Below, piece by piece: positions 15,462-24,054 of a stretch of DNA of 64,000 bases (position 1 is its first letter; every line of letters begins with the position of its first letter). The stretch lies in assembly GCF_044457565.1 (NCBI RefSeq), contig NZ_JBITGZ010000007.1, positions 248,001 through 312,000 on the forward strand, in the 5' to 3' direction. This DNA is from Kitasatospora sp044457565 (GTDB lineage: Bacteria; Actinomycetota; Actinomycetes; Streptomycetales; Streptomycetaceae). The notes under the pieces were generated by a model, which worked only from the letters and a program-made list of their open reading frames with translations, was not told the DNA's origin and ran no database searches. A program made the translations under genes and the position numbers.

Positions 15462-17347
15462 CCACCGAACCACCGGCGCAGGCCGTGGCCGTCCCCGTCC
15501 CGGCCGTCCCCGTCCTGGACGCCACCGTCCCGGTCCTCCCCGCCACCGTCCCGGCTGGCCGCGGCGCCGGGGCCGCGACCGGCGCGGCGCAGGACCGGAC
15601 CCCGCCCAGGCGCGCCTTCCTGGCCAGGGCCTTCGGGGTCACCGCCCTGCTCAGCGCCGCCGGTTCGGCCCTCGGGCTGCTCCGGGACCTGCTGCTGGCC
15701 CGCCTCTTCGGCGCCAACCAGGGCACCGACGCCTTCCTGGTCGCCTGGACGGTCCCCGAGACGGCGGCGCCGCTGCTGATCGAGGACGCGATGGCCTTCC
15801 TGATGGTCCCGGCCTTCAGCCTGGCCCTGGTGCTGCGCGAGGAACACCCTGACCGCCCGGATCCGGTACGGCAGCTGACCAAGGCCACGCTGCCCTGGCT
15901 GCTGCTCGCCCTGTGCGTGCTGTCCGGCGGCGCCGCGCTCGGCGCTCCCCAGCTGGTGCAGCTGCTCGCCCCCGGCCTGGCCGATCCAGAACTCGCCGTG
16001 GACTGCACCAGGATCACCGCCCTCACCATCCTCCCGTTCGGCGTCGCCGGCTACCTCGGCTCCGCCCTGCGCGCCTACCACAGCTTCACCGCACCGGCCG
16101 GCATCTACGTCGCGTACAACCTCGGCATCCTCGCCGTTCTGCTGAGCTGCAACGCCCTGTGGGGCGTGCGGTCGGCGGCGGTGGGCGTCGCGCTGGGCAG
16201 CATGCTGATGGCCGGGCTGCTGATCGGGCCGTTCACCCGCCGGCTGCGCGAGGGCCGCCCGCCGGCCGGGCGCGCGCCGGTGGGAGCCGGCCCCGGCCGC
16301 TGCGGCAGCCAGGAGGACGGCAAGCAGGAGGACGGCAGCCGGGTCGACGGCAGCCGGGTCGAGGGCAGCCAGGTCGGCGGCGGACCGGCTGCCGGGCAGG
16401 GCCTGGTGCTCATCCCGCTGGCCATACTGCCGGTCGCCGCCTTCACCCTGACCCGCCAGGCGCAGGTCTTCATCGAGCGCTACCTCGGCTCCGACCTGCC
16501 GCCCGGCACCATCTCGCACCTCAACTACGCCGCCAAGGTCTCCCAACTCGCCATGACGGCGGCCATCCTGATCTGCACGGTGACCTTCCCACTGGTCGCC
16601 AGGGCGCTGGCCGCGGGCGACCTGGCCACCGCCAGGGACCGGGTCGAGAAGGACCTCGGCCAGGCCGCCGCCGTCGTCCTGGCCGGCACCGCCTTCCTGA
16701 TGGCCTGCGCACCCTCCGTCGTCGCGCTGCTCTTCGAGCGCGGCGCGTTCGGGCCGCAGGACACCGCCGCCACCGCCGCCGTCATCCGGGTCTACAGCTT
16801 CGGCCTGCCGGCCCAGGCACTGATCGGCGTGATGGTCCGCCCGTACTTCTCACTGCGCCCGGTGGTCCGCCGCGCGGGCGACCCGCGGGCCGACGACGGC
16901 GGGCGCCGGCTGCTCGACTGGTACCCCGTCGCCGCGATGGTGGCGGGTCTGGCCGTCACCGTCGCCGTCGGCCTGCTCGCCACCCCCTCGTACGGCGCGC
17001 TCGGCCTGGCCGCCGGCAACGCGGCCGGCATCACCACCTGCGCCGCGCTGCTGCTGCGCGGCCTCCTGCTGCGCGGCATCGCGCTGCGGCTGCCCCGGGT
17101 GCTCGGCGGCCAGGCGCGGCTGCTCGGCGCCGCCGTCGGCGCCGCAGCCGTGGGCGCGCTCACCGCGGGCCTGTGCACCAACCCGCTGCTCTCGACGCTG
17201 CTCGGCGGCGTCACCGTGGCGCTGGCCTTCGCCGCCCTCGGTACCTGCCTCGGTGCCCGCGAGGTGCGCGGCCCGGTCCTCGCCCTCGTCCGGGCCCTGT
17301 GCCCGCCAACCATCGCCGATGAAGGGAAGCTGCCCCATGGACGCTGA
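15458..17347 (+). CDS. MurJ/MVIN-type lipid-linked oligosaccharide flippase with a repeat insert
   Basis: A 629-residue MOP-superfamily protein with about 13-14 membrane segments. An N-terminal Pro/Val-rich cytoplasmic tail of about 45 residues precedes ARAFGVTALLSAAGSALGLLRDLLLARLFGANQGTDAF, the MurJ-like first helices. In this operon it probably flips undecaprenyl-linked repeat units (the Wzx role) rather than lipid II. A hydrophilic insert at about residues 285-312 is made of degenerate five-residue repeats (QEDGK, QEDGS, RVDGS, RVEGS, QVGGG) between two membrane blocks. The start overlaps the ligase stop; the end overlaps the deacetylase start by 11 bp. Confidence 0.9.
   Translation: MTTEPPAQAVAVPVPAVPVLDATVPVLPATVPAGRGAGAATGAAQDRTPPRRAFLARAFGVTALLSAAGSALGLLRDLLLARLFGANQGTDAFLVAWTVPETAAPLLIEDAMAFLMVPAFSLALVLREEHPDRPDPVRQLTKATLPWLLLALCVLSGGAALGAPQLVQLLAPGLADPELAVDCTRITALTILPFGVAGYLGSALRAYHSFTAPAGIYVAYNLGILAVLLSCNALWGVRSAAVGVALGSMLMAGLLIGPFTRRLREGRPPAGRAPVGAGPGRCGSQEDGKQEDGSRVDGSRVEGSQVGGGPAAGQGLVLIPLAILPVAAFTLTRQAQVFIERYLGSDLPPGTISHLNYAAKVSQLAMTAAILICTVTFPLVARALAAGDLATARDRVEKDLGQAAAVVLAGTAFLMACAPSVVALLFERGAFGPQDTAATAAVIRVYSFGLPAQALIGVMVRPYFSLRPVVRRAGDPRADDGGRRLLDWYPVAAMVAGLAVTVAVGLLATPSYGALGLAAGNAAGITTCAALLLRGLLLRGIALRLPRVLGGQARLLGAAVGAAAVGALTAGLCTNPLLSTLLGGVTVALAFAALGTCLGAREVRGPVLALVRALCPPTIADEGKLPHGR
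16309..16383 (+). repeat. Degenerate 15-bp tandem repeat coding a linker in the flippase
   Basis: About five units resembling GGCAGCCRGGTCGAC encode pentapeptides of pattern (Q/R)-(E/V)-(D/E/G)-G-(S/K). The repeat is in frame and lies in a cytoplasmic loop of the flippase. Confidence 0.75.
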
Positions 17348-18290
17348 ACGGGGCCCTGTCCGATCGGTCCTGCAAGGCGTGCGACGCCGCTCCGCCGCTC
17401 CGGCGGCGGGTGACGCCCGCCTCCCGGACATCCCGCCCGGCCACCCGGCGCCACGCGCCGCCGGGGCGCGGCCCACCCCGCGGCGGACGGCCGGACCGCT
17501 CCCGTCCCCGCGCCGCCCGGCGCGCGCCATCGCGGTCGGCCGCGGCCGGCCGGCGCCCTGGATCCTGATGTACCACTCGGTGGCCGTCGAGAAGGAGGAC
17601 CCGTACCTGCTCACCGTCAGCCCCGAGCGCTTCGCCGCCCAGATGGCCTGGCTGCACCGGCGCGGGCGGCGTGGGGTCTCGATCCGCGAGCTGATGCGTG
17701 CCCACGCCGCCGGCACCGCCGACAAGCTGGTCGGCCTCACCTTCGACGACGGTTACGCCGACTTCGCCCGGCACGCCGTGCCGATCCTCCAGGCGTACGG
17801 CTTCACCGCCACCGCTTACGTGGTGGCGGACCTGCTCGGCCGCGACAACGACTGGGACGCCGAGGGACCCCGCAAGCAACTGCTGACCGTCGACCAGGTC
17901 ACCGAACTGGCCGCCGCCGGCTGGGAGATCGGCTCCCACGGGCTCGGCCACCAGGCCCTGCCCGGTCTGCCCGCGGACGTGCTCGCCAGCCAGACCAGGG
18001 AGAGCCGCCGGGCACTGGAGGAGGTGGTCGGCGGGCCCGTCACCGGCTTCTGCTACCCGTACGGCGCCGTCGACCTGCCCGCCACCATCGCCGTCCGCGA
18101 GGCCGGGTACGACTACGCCGTCGCGATCGCGCACTCCCCGCTCACCGGCCGCTTCGCGCTGCCGCGCTGCTACGTCGGGGACCGGGACGGTGCCTGGCGG
18201 CTGCGCGTCAAGCGCGGCCGGCACCGCCTGCGCGAAGCCTTCACCGCGCTGCGCCGCGCGGCGGCCCGCGGGCGGAGGTCCGCCCGATGA
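17337..18290 (+). CDS. Polysaccharide deacetylase (NodB homology, CE4)
   Basis: A 317-residue protein. A basic, Pro-rich N-terminus (about 1-75) without a clear signal peptide precedes the NodB domain. Motifs are LTFDDGYADF (catalytic and metal Asp pair), IGSHGLGH (the two metal His) and FCYPYGAVD. It removes acyl groups, usually N-acetyl, from a polysaccharide or its precursor. The absence of a signal peptide suggests cytoplasmic or membrane-associated action on the repeat unit, but a twin-Arg or non-classical route is not excluded. ATG 17337 has GAAGGGA upstream and starts within the flippase gene. Its stop overlaps the next start as ATGA. Confidence 0.92.
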   Translation: MDAERGPVRSVLQGVRRRSAAPAAGDARLPDIPPGHPAPRAAGARPTPRRTAGPLPSPRRPARAIAVGRGRPAPWILMYHSVAVEKEDPYLLTVSPERFAAQMAWLHRRGRRGVSIRELMRAHAAGTADKLVGLTFDDGYADFARHAVPILQAYGFTATAYVVADLLGRDNDWDAEGPRKQLLTVDQVTELAAAGWEIGSHGLGHQALPGLPADVLASQTRESRRALEEVVGGPVTGFCYPYGAVDLPATIAVREAGYDYAVAIAHSPLTGRFALPRCYVGDRDGAWRLRVKRGRHRLREAFTALRRAAARGRRSAR

Positions 18291-19450
18291 GAGTGCTGCA
18301 CATCGTCACCGGCCTGGCCTCCGGCGGCGCCGAACGCCAGCTCCAGCTGCTGCTGCGGCACCTGCCCGGGGGCCGGCGCTGCGAGGTGGTCGCGCTGACC
18401 AACCCCGGCAGCGTCGCCGCCGCGCTGCGGGCCGAGGGCGTGCCCGTCCACCACCTGGCTATGGGCGGCAACCGGGATCTCGGCGCGCTGCCCCGGCTGG
18501 TGCGGCTGATCCGCGCGGGGCGCTACGACCTGGTGCACACCCACCTCTACCGGGCCGGCCTGTACGGGCGGCTGGCGGCCCGGCTGGCGGGCGTACGGGC
18601 GGTGGTCGCCACCGAGCACTCGCTGCACCCGGGGGTGATCGAGGGCCGCCCGGTCACCCCCGGCGTCAAGGGCCTCTACCTGGCCGCAGAGCGCCTCGGC
18701 AGCACCACCGTCGCGGTCTCCCGGCAGGTCGAACGGACCCTGCACGGCTGGGGTGTGCCGCCCGGCCGGGTGGAGCTGATCCCCAACGGCATCGACGCCG
18801 ACGCGCACACCTGGCCGGCCGGCGCCCGGGCCGCCCTGCGCCGCCGGGTCCGAGCCGAACTGGGCCTGCCGCCGGAGGGCTGGGTGATCGGCGCGGTGGG
18901 CCGCCTCGTCCCCGGCAAGCGGTTCGACGTGCTGCTGGACGCGCTGGCGGAGCTGGACGACGCCCGGCTGGTGCTGGTCGGCGCGGGCTCCGAGCGCGCC
19001 GTCCTGGAGCAGCGGGCCGAGCGGCTGGGCGTACGCGGCCGGCTGGTCCTCACCGGCGAGCGCGACGACGTCCCCGAACTCCTCACCGCGCTGGACGTGC
19101 TGGCCGCCCCCTCGACCGAGGAGACCTTCGGCCTCGGCGTGCTGGAGGGCCTGGCCGCCGGACTGCCCGTGCGGCACAGCGCCTGCCCCGCCCTGGACGA
19201 ACTCCCCCCGGACGCCGCTCCCGGCGCCCGGCGCATCCCCGCCGACGCCGCGTCCTACACGGCGGCGCTGCGTGAGCTGCGGGCCCACGGCGGCGGCCTG
19301 CTGCCCCGGCCGCGGGCGGTCGACCACTACGGCATCGGCCGGGTCGCCGCCGAGCTGAGCGCCCTCTACGACCGCCTGGCCCCGGCGGCGGCTGCCGCCC
19401 GCCCGCCGCGGCGCCGGCCGGTGCCCGAGCGACCGTCGCCGGGCGGCTGA
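18287..19450 (+). CDS. GT4-family glycosyltransferase
   Basis: A 387-residue GT-B enzyme: HIVTGLASGGAERQLQLLL (acceptor side), DLVHTHLYRAGLYGRL, ATEHSLHPG, LIPNGID, then VGRLVPGKRFDVLLDAL and the E-x7-E motif APSTEETFGLGVLEGLAAG. It is the second sugar-adding enzyme of the locus. The order within the operon suggests it extends the lipid-linked unit started by the phosphoglycosyl transferase. ATG 18287 overlaps the deacetylase stop. The C-terminal 25 residues are Pro/Arg-rich. Confidence 0.92.
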   Translation: MRVLHIVTGLASGGAERQLQLLLRHLPGGRRCEVVALTNPGSVAAALRAEGVPVHHLAMGGNRDLGALPRLVRLIRAGRYDLVHTHLYRAGLYGRLAARLAGVRAVVATEHSLHPGVIEGRPVTPGVKGLYLAAERLGSTTVAVSRQVERTLHGWGVPPGRVELIPNGIDADAHTWPAGARAALRRRVRAELGLPPEGWVIGAVGRLVPGKRFDVLLDALAELDDARLVLVGAGSERAVLEQRAERLGVRGRLVLTGERDDVPELLTALDVLAAPSTEETFGLGVLEGLAAGLPVRHSACPALDELPPDAAPGARRIPADAASYTAALRELRAHGGGLLPRPRAVDHYGIGRVAAELSALYDRLAPAAAAARPPRRRPVPERPSPGG

Positions 19451-19559
19451 CCCGCGCCGAGCCGCCCTCGTCCTCAACCCGGCCGTGCCCCGCGTTGTAC
19501 GGGCGCCCGGCACCGGCCGCAAGCCGTGCCCGACCAGAAGCCATGCCAAGGAGCCCCGA

Positions 19560-20216
19560 ATGTCCGAACTGCGCCAGAGCGCTCGCCAGCTGGCCCGCCG
19601 CTGGTGGCCGGTGGCCCTCGCGGTGCCGCTGGGCGCCGTCGCCGGAGCCGGGTACGCGACCGTCGCGCACCCGGTGTACGCCGCCAACTCCTATGTGGTG
19701 GTGGTGCCGCAGAACCCGGGGGAGAGCGCCACCGCCGTCAACTTCGCGCAGGCCTACGGCCGGCTCGCCGGCCAGCCGCAGGTGCTGGCGGCGGCCGCGG
19801 CCGAGTCCGGCCACAGTGCCACCGAGCTGGAGGCGCTGGTGCACGGGACCACCTCGCCCGACGCACCGGTGATCGAGATCACGGGTACCGGCACCGGGCC
19901 TCAGGCGGCCGTCCGGGCCGCCGACGCGGTGGCCAGGTCGCTGGTGGCGTTCGCCAACACGAGCAGCAAGGAGACCGGCGTCCGGCTCGTCCCGCTCGCG
20001 GCCGCCGCCGAGCCCGACAAGCCCACCACGCCGTCCGCGCAGCTGGACCTCGCGGTGGGCGGCGCGGCCGGGCTGCTGGTCGGCGCGCTGGTGATGATGA
20101 CGCGCCGGCGCGGGGAGCAGCAGCCCGCGCCGGCCGCAGTGCCCGCGCCCGACTCCACGGCCCCGCGCCCTCGCGCCGAGGACCGGGACGCCGCCACGGC
20201 GGGGAGCATCCGATGA
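19560..20216 (+). CDS. Wzz-like chain-length/polysaccharide co-polymerase protein
   Basis: A 218-residue protein with the Wzz topology: a membrane helix near the N-terminus (RRWWPVALAVPLGAVAGAGYATV), an extracytoplasmic region of about 140 residues (YVVVVPQNPGESATAVNFAQAYGRLAG), a second helix (LDLAVGGAAGLLVGALVMM) and a short Pro-rich cytoplasmic tail. No tyrosine-kinase domain is fused or nearby. It would control chain length with the Wzy-like protein. ATG 19560 follows AAGGAG; the 109-bp gap upstream may hold an internal promoter. Its stop overlaps the next start as ATGA. Confidence 0.82.
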   Translation: MSELRQSARQLARRWWPVALAVPLGAVAGAGYATVAHPVYAANSYVVVVPQNPGESATAVNFAQAYGRLAGQPQVLAAAAAESGHSATELEALVHGTTSPDAPVIEITGTGTGPQAAVRAADAVARSLVAFANTSSKETGVRLVPLAAAAEPDKPTTPSAQLDLAVGGAAGLLVGALVMMTRRRGEQQPAPAAVPAPDSTAPRPRAEDRDAATAGSIR

Positions 20217-21373
20217 GCACCGACCTGGCGGCGGCCGGGATCCCCGCCCAGGCCGCCGCGCCGCGCTGGAGCACCGAGATCCGCAGCGACGACGGCGCCC
20301 TGGACACCCTCGCCGAGGAGTGGGACGCGCTGGCCGCCCGCTGCCGGACGGCCACGCCGTTCCAGGCCGCCGCCTGGCAGTGCTCCTGGTGGAGCAGCTA
20401 CGGGCGCCCGGGCGCACTGGTCGTCGTGCTGGTCCGCCGGGACGGCCGGCTGGTGGGCGCCGGTGCCTTCCAGCGGTGCGGCCCGCTGCCGGGCGGGCTG
20501 CGCGGCCTGGGCAGCGGCCTGATCGACTTCACCGACGTGCTGCTGGACGACTCCTGCCGGGAGCGCGCCGCCGAGGAGTTCGCCGCGGCCCTGCCACTGA
20601 CCAGGCCCTGGCACAGCCTGGACCTGCGCGAGGTGCACCCGGAGGCCGCCGTCCAGCTGGTGTTCGAACACTGGCGCGGGCGTCGGCACCGTCTGGCGGA
20701 CTCGCTCTGCCAGTACCTGCCGGCCGTGCCGATGGAGCAGCTGCTCAAGCGGCTGCCGGGCAAGACGGCGCAGCGCAGCCGGGTCAAGCTGCGCAAGATC
20801 GCCGAGTGCGGTGTGGAGGTGCGCCCGACCGCGCCCGAGGATGTGCCGGAGGCGATCGCCGGCCTGCTGCGGCTGCACTTCCTGCAGTGGCAGGAGCGCG
20901 GCGTCACCCGGGAGCACCGCACCGAGCGCTTCGCCCGCCACCTCACCGCCTCCACCGCCGGTCTGGTGGCCGGCGGCGGGGCGGCCGTCCACCAGTACCG
21001 ACTGGACGGCGAGCTGGTGGCGGTCAACCTGCTGCTGCTCTGCCCGTCCTTCGGCGGCCTCTACATGTACGGCGCGCACCCGCGGCTGCGTGAGCGGCTG
21101 GACATCGCCGGCCTGCTGTTCGGGACGGCGCTGGACGAGGTGGTGGGGCAGGGCATCCCGGTGCTGAGTCTGTTGCGCGGCCAGGAGCCGTACAAGCAGC
21201 GTTGGCGCCCGGACAGGCTGCCCAACCAGCGGCTGCTGTTCGGCCCGCGCCGGGTGGCCCCGGCGCTCGCAGTGCTGGCGCTGGGGGCGCGGGCCCGGCG
21301 GGCGGCGGTGCGGGTGCTGGGTGGCAGCCTGCCCGGGCTGAAGGAGGCGCTGGCGGCCCGTCGCCGCAGCTGA
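20213..21373 (+). CDS. CelD/BcsL-like GNAT-fold acyltransferase
   Basis: A 386-residue protein of the Acetyltransf_6 (BcsL/CelD, FemAB-like) family: TPFQAAAWQCSWWSSYG near residue 50, then RSRVKLRKIAECG and a C-terminal GNAT half with VHQYRLDGELVAVNLLLLC, GLYMYGAHPRLRERLDIAGLL and GQEPYKQRW. Such proteins are common in exopolysaccharide loci and are thought to acylate or aminoacylate sugars; the donor is not predictable. It is the last gene of the operon and faces the GH26-like gene 51 bp away, with no clear terminator between. Confidence 0.87.
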   Translation: MSTDLAAAGIPAQAAAPRWSTEIRSDDGALDTLAEEWDALAARCRTATPFQAAAWQCSWWSSYGRPGALVVVLVRRDGRLVGAGAFQRCGPLPGGLRGLGSGLIDFTDVLLDDSCRERAAEEFAAALPLTRPWHSLDLREVHPEAAVQLVFEHWRGRRHRLADSLCQYLPAVPMEQLLKRLPGKTAQRSRVKLRKIAECGVEVRPTAPEDVPEAIAGLLRLHFLQWQERGVTREHRTERFARHLTASTAGLVAGGGAAVHQYRLDGELVAVNLLLLCPSFGGLYMYGAHPRLRERLDIAGLLFGTALDEVVGQGIPVLSLLRGQEPYKQRWRPDRLPNQRLLFGPRRVAPALAVLALGARARRAAVRVLGGSLPGLKEALAARRRS

Positions 21374-21424
21374 GCCGCTCCCGTCCGCCCCGGAGCACTC
21401 CCTCCTACGCCCCGGCCGGCGGGC

Positions 21425-22531
21425 TCACCGCGGCGCCGGTACCGGGACCGGCGCCGTGCCCGGCCCGGCACCGGGCGCGGCGAACGGGCTGGCGGGCGCG
21501 CCCCTGGACCCCGCCATCAGCTGCCGGTACCGGGCGCTTGAGCGCGGGTTGCTCGTGCAGCCGAAGAACCCGTGCGGGCAGTAGTCGGTGACGGTCTGGT
21601 AGCTGGTGTCATGGGTGCGCATCCACTCCACCATCCGCTGGACGAAGTCCGGGTTGTCCCCGTTGCGGAACAGCCCCCACTCGGGGTACGAGACCGGCTT
21701 GCCGCGCTTGGCCGCGAACTCGACCTGGTCCTGGAGCCCGTACGGCTCGAAGACGTAGTCGTCGAAGGTGGCGCCGGCCGGCTGGTCGTAGCTGTCCATG
21801 CCGATGATGTCGACCACGTCGTCGCCCGGGTAGCACCGCGTCCAGGGGATCGCGTCCAGCCCCCGGTTGGGTGCGAAGTCGAAGCGGAAGCGCTGTCCGG
21901 GCACCGACCGCATCACCCCCACGATCCGCCGCCAGTACGCCTTCCAGGCGGCCGGGTCAGGCTTGCAGCGGTGGGTGTAGGTGACACCGTTCATCTCCCA
22001 CCCCAGGGTGAGCACGGTGTCGGCGCCGCCGAGCGCGACGAGCCTGCCGGCCAGCCGCAGGAAGTGCTGGTCGAACTCGCCCCGGGAGCCCCGCTGGAGC
22101 AGCCCCGCCACCTGTGCGTCGGGGATGTTCGCCTCGTTGGGCACCAGCATCGGCACGCCGAGGACGAGCATCCGCGCGGGGTCGGCCAGCCGCCACTGCG
22201 ACCAGAGGCCGAGTACGGCGGGCTCGCCCTCGATGTCCGACCAGCCGTTGCCGGCCAGATAGGTGTGGCCGACCTGCATGTTGGCGTCGCCGAGCCAGCG
22301 GGCGTAGCGGCCGATCTGCGGGATGTGGCTGTCCCAGGAGCCGACGAAGGCCCCGAACGGCGCCTCGTGCCTGGCCCGTTGGACGGCCGGCCGGGGTGCG
22401 GCGCCGCGGGGCAGGAAGGCGTCCGAGGAGAGTCCGGGCCTGCTCCGGCCGGGCGGCGTGCCGTCCGGGACGCTGGCGGTGGCCAGTAGCAGCAGCGCGG
22501 CGGCGGCCAGTGACAGGCGGCCGAATCGCAT
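21425..22531 (-). CDS. Secreted GH26-like glycoside hydrolase
   Basis: A 368-residue exported protein. The signal peptide is about 1-25 (RLSLAAAALLLLATASV). The catalytic region begins at FGAFVGSWDSHIPQIGRY; the candidate acid/base Glu is in LTLGWEMNG and the nucleophile Glu in SYPEWGL, the layout of GH26-like beta-mannanase/glucanase folds. FDFAPNRG and IIGMDSYD are also typical. Convergent with the exopolysaccharide operon, it may trim or release that polymer, as endoglycosidases do in other loci; that is inference. The C-terminal Pro/Ala tail is low complexity. The start is ATG 22531. Confidence 0.85.
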   Translation of the reverse strand: MRFGRLSLAAAALLLLATASVPDGTPPGRSRPGLSSDAFLPRGAAPRPAVQRARHEAPFGAFVGSWDSHIPQIGRYARWLGDANMQVGHTYLAGNGWSDIEGEPAVLGLWSQWRLADPARMLVLGVPMLVPNEANIPDAQVAGLLQRGSRGEFDQHFLRLAGRLVALGGADTVLTLGWEMNGVTYTHRCKPDPAAWKAYWRRIVGVMRSVPGQRFRFDFAPNRGLDAIPWTRCYPGDDVVDIIGMDSYDQPAGATFDDYVFEPYGLQDQVEFAAKRGKPVSYPEWGLFRNGDNPDFVQRMVEWMRTHDTSYQTVTDYCPHGFFGCTSNPRSSARYRQLMAGSRGAPASPFAAPGAGPGTAPVPVPAPR

Positions 22532-23021
22532 GGGGCTCTCCTCTGGGCGTCACGACCGGGGCAGAGTATGGGCCCGCGGCCCGAGCGTAGGCCCACGGGG
22601 CGTCAGGGACGGCGGATGTCACCCTGAAGTGGGCGATGTTCGAACGCCGCCCGGCTCGGGCCGGGTGGTTCCCGACAGGTGTTCCCCAGCGGCCGGGGGC
22701 GGGGCCCGCCGCTCGCCCGGGGCCGCCGCGCCGCCCGGCCTCCCCGGGCTCCGTCGGCCGCCGGCCACGCCCCGGCCCGGTCGGCGGGCCGGTCGACGCC
22801 CGGCCGCCCGTCGTGTATCACCTCTGTAACAGTCCGCCGCGCCGCGCCGCCCGCGCCGAGGCGGCGCACCACGGAGCACGCGGGGTGACGGGTGCCCCGA
22901 GAAATGCAGGTCGACGGGAGGAGCGCGCGTCGGCTCGCACGGCGTCCGGCCGGGCGTCCACGGCGTGCACGCCCGGCCATGTCGAGCTGACTCGCGCTCG
23001 AACGGCGGGTACGCTCCGCCC
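22532..23021. other. Divergent intergenic region (490 bp)
   Basis: It lies between the GH26-like gene and a small secreted protein. It contains several GC-rich self-complementary stretches (around 22720 and 22790) and one less GC-rich pocket (GTGTATCACCTCTGTAAC, 22812-22829). The TACGCT at 23010-23015 looks like the -10 of the downstream leaderless gene. I see no gene or recognisable RNA. Confidence 0.4.
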
Positions 23022-23957
23022 GTGTCCTGGAAGCCGCCGCGTGTACTCACCCCTCGTTCGATCCTCCCTGCCCTGGCCGTTCTGCTGGTCCTGGTGGCGG
23101 GTGCGGCCGCGCACGCCAACAAGCCGGTGCCGTTCGGGGACAGAGTGGCCGAGCCGGGTGGCGCGGACGCGAGCCCGGTGAACGCGCAGTCGTTGGACAC
23201 CGCCGGTCTGGAGCTCAGGGTCGGCCCCGGTCTGGAGGCCTACAACGGCTCCACCGGTGAGCACGCGTGGTCCTACCGGCGTGAGGGCGCGACCGCCCTC
23301 TACCTGGCGATGGCCGGCGAAAGCGCCGTGGTGGTCTGGGACGACGGTCTGGTCACCTCCGTCCGCCCGTCCGACCACGAGGTGCGCTGGCACCGGGCGG
23401 TGCCCGGCCTCGCCGACTGGCTCAGCGGCGAGGGTGAGCCAGGCGCGGACAGGCGCACCGAGGCCCAGCGCCGGCAGATCTCGCTGGAGCGTGCCGCCGC
23501 CGCCCTGTACACCGTCCCGCAGGCCGCGCCCTGGGTGGCCGTGGTGACGCCCAGCCTGACGATGGGCTTCCGCGACGCGGACGGTGATCTGCGCTACAAC
23601 TCCAAGCCCCCGGGCAACTGCCTGTACGACCCGATGCGCACCGTGCGGACCGACCACGCGGTGCTCGTCCCGCGCAGCTGCACCAGCGGCGGCAGCAACG
23701 GCCACCCGGTCTCCGGCGGCATCAGCGGCTACCGGCTGGACAGCACCGGCTGGCAGCTGAACGCGGGCCCCGGCGTGCAGCTGAAGGCGCTGGACGGGCG
23801 CCGGGTGCTGATCGACGACGGCCCGATCGTCGGCGCCCGGGTGTTCGACACCAAGGCCGCGGCGCCCGAGACGGCCTGCGGCAGCGCCGGCGCGCCGTTC
23901 GCGGCCGTCCGACCGCAGGGCAGCTGCACCGACCCGGCGGAGAACCGGGAGCACTGA
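23022..23957 (+). CDS. Membrane-anchored beta-propeller-like (PQQ-repeat-like) protein, function unknown
   Basis: A 311-residue protein with an N-terminal membrane anchor or signal (SILPALAVLLVLVAGAAAH, about 12-30) and an extracytoplasmic domain with PQQ/BamB-like strand motifs: LEAYNGSTGEHAWSYRREG, VSVRPSDHEVRWHR-type and GARVFDTKA. Enzyme residues are not apparent. The GTG at 23022 lies 6 nt after TACGCT, so it is probably leaderless; an upstream ATG in frame has poor codon use. A related, larger protein is at 60955-62907. I do not recognise a named family. Confidence 0.7.
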   Translation: MSWKPPRVLTPRSILPALAVLLVLVAGAAAHANKPVPFGDRVAEPGGADASPVNAQSLDTAGLELRVGPGLEAYNGSTGEHAWSYRREGATALYLAMAGESAVVVWDDGLVTSVRPSDHEVRWHRAVPGLADWLSGEGEPGADRRTEAQRRQISLERAAAALYTVPQAAPWVAVVTPSLTMGFRDADGDLRYNSKPPGNCLYDPMRTVRTDHAVLVPRSCTSGGSNGHPVSGGISGYRLDSTGWQLNAGPGVQLKALDGRRVLIDDGPIVGARVFDTKAAAPETACGSAGAPFAAVRPQGSCTDPAENREH

Positions 23958-24017
23958 CCCCCGGCGGGGCGGGCCCGGCCCCGCCGCAATGTTTCCCGGC
24001 GTGTTCGCGGCGCCCGG

Positions 24018-24023
24018 TAGACT
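24018..24023 (+). promoter_or_regulatory. -10-like TAGACT before the leader ORF
   Basis: TAGACT ends 7 nt before ATG 24031, the spacing of leaderless actinobacterial transcripts. No strong -35 is seen, which is common in this group. Confidence 0.45.
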
Positions 24024-24030
24024 TGCCCCC

Positions 24031-24054
24031 ATGGCTGTTCTCTCCGGGCACTAG
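24031..24054 (+). CDS. Candidate leader peptide MAVLSGH for the ABC-F gene
   Basis: ATG GCT GTT CTC TCC GGG CAC TAG encodes seven residues and stops 158 bp before the ABC-F start. A TAGACT -10 lies just upstream, so the message could start at this ATG. GCGGGCGG overlapping the stop codon can pair with CCGCCCGC at 24144-24151. Leader peptides that sense ribosome stalling are known for several ABC-F genes, so attenuation is possible. The reading frame is very short and could be chance. Confidence 0.4.
   Translation: MAVLSGH

Noticed and set aside
14213..17347. A 1044-codon open frame on the plus strand spanning the ligase and flippase genes
   Set aside because: It is Arg/Pro/Gly/Ala-rich, a shadow frame of GC-rich coding DNA that only becomes the true flippase frame near 15458.
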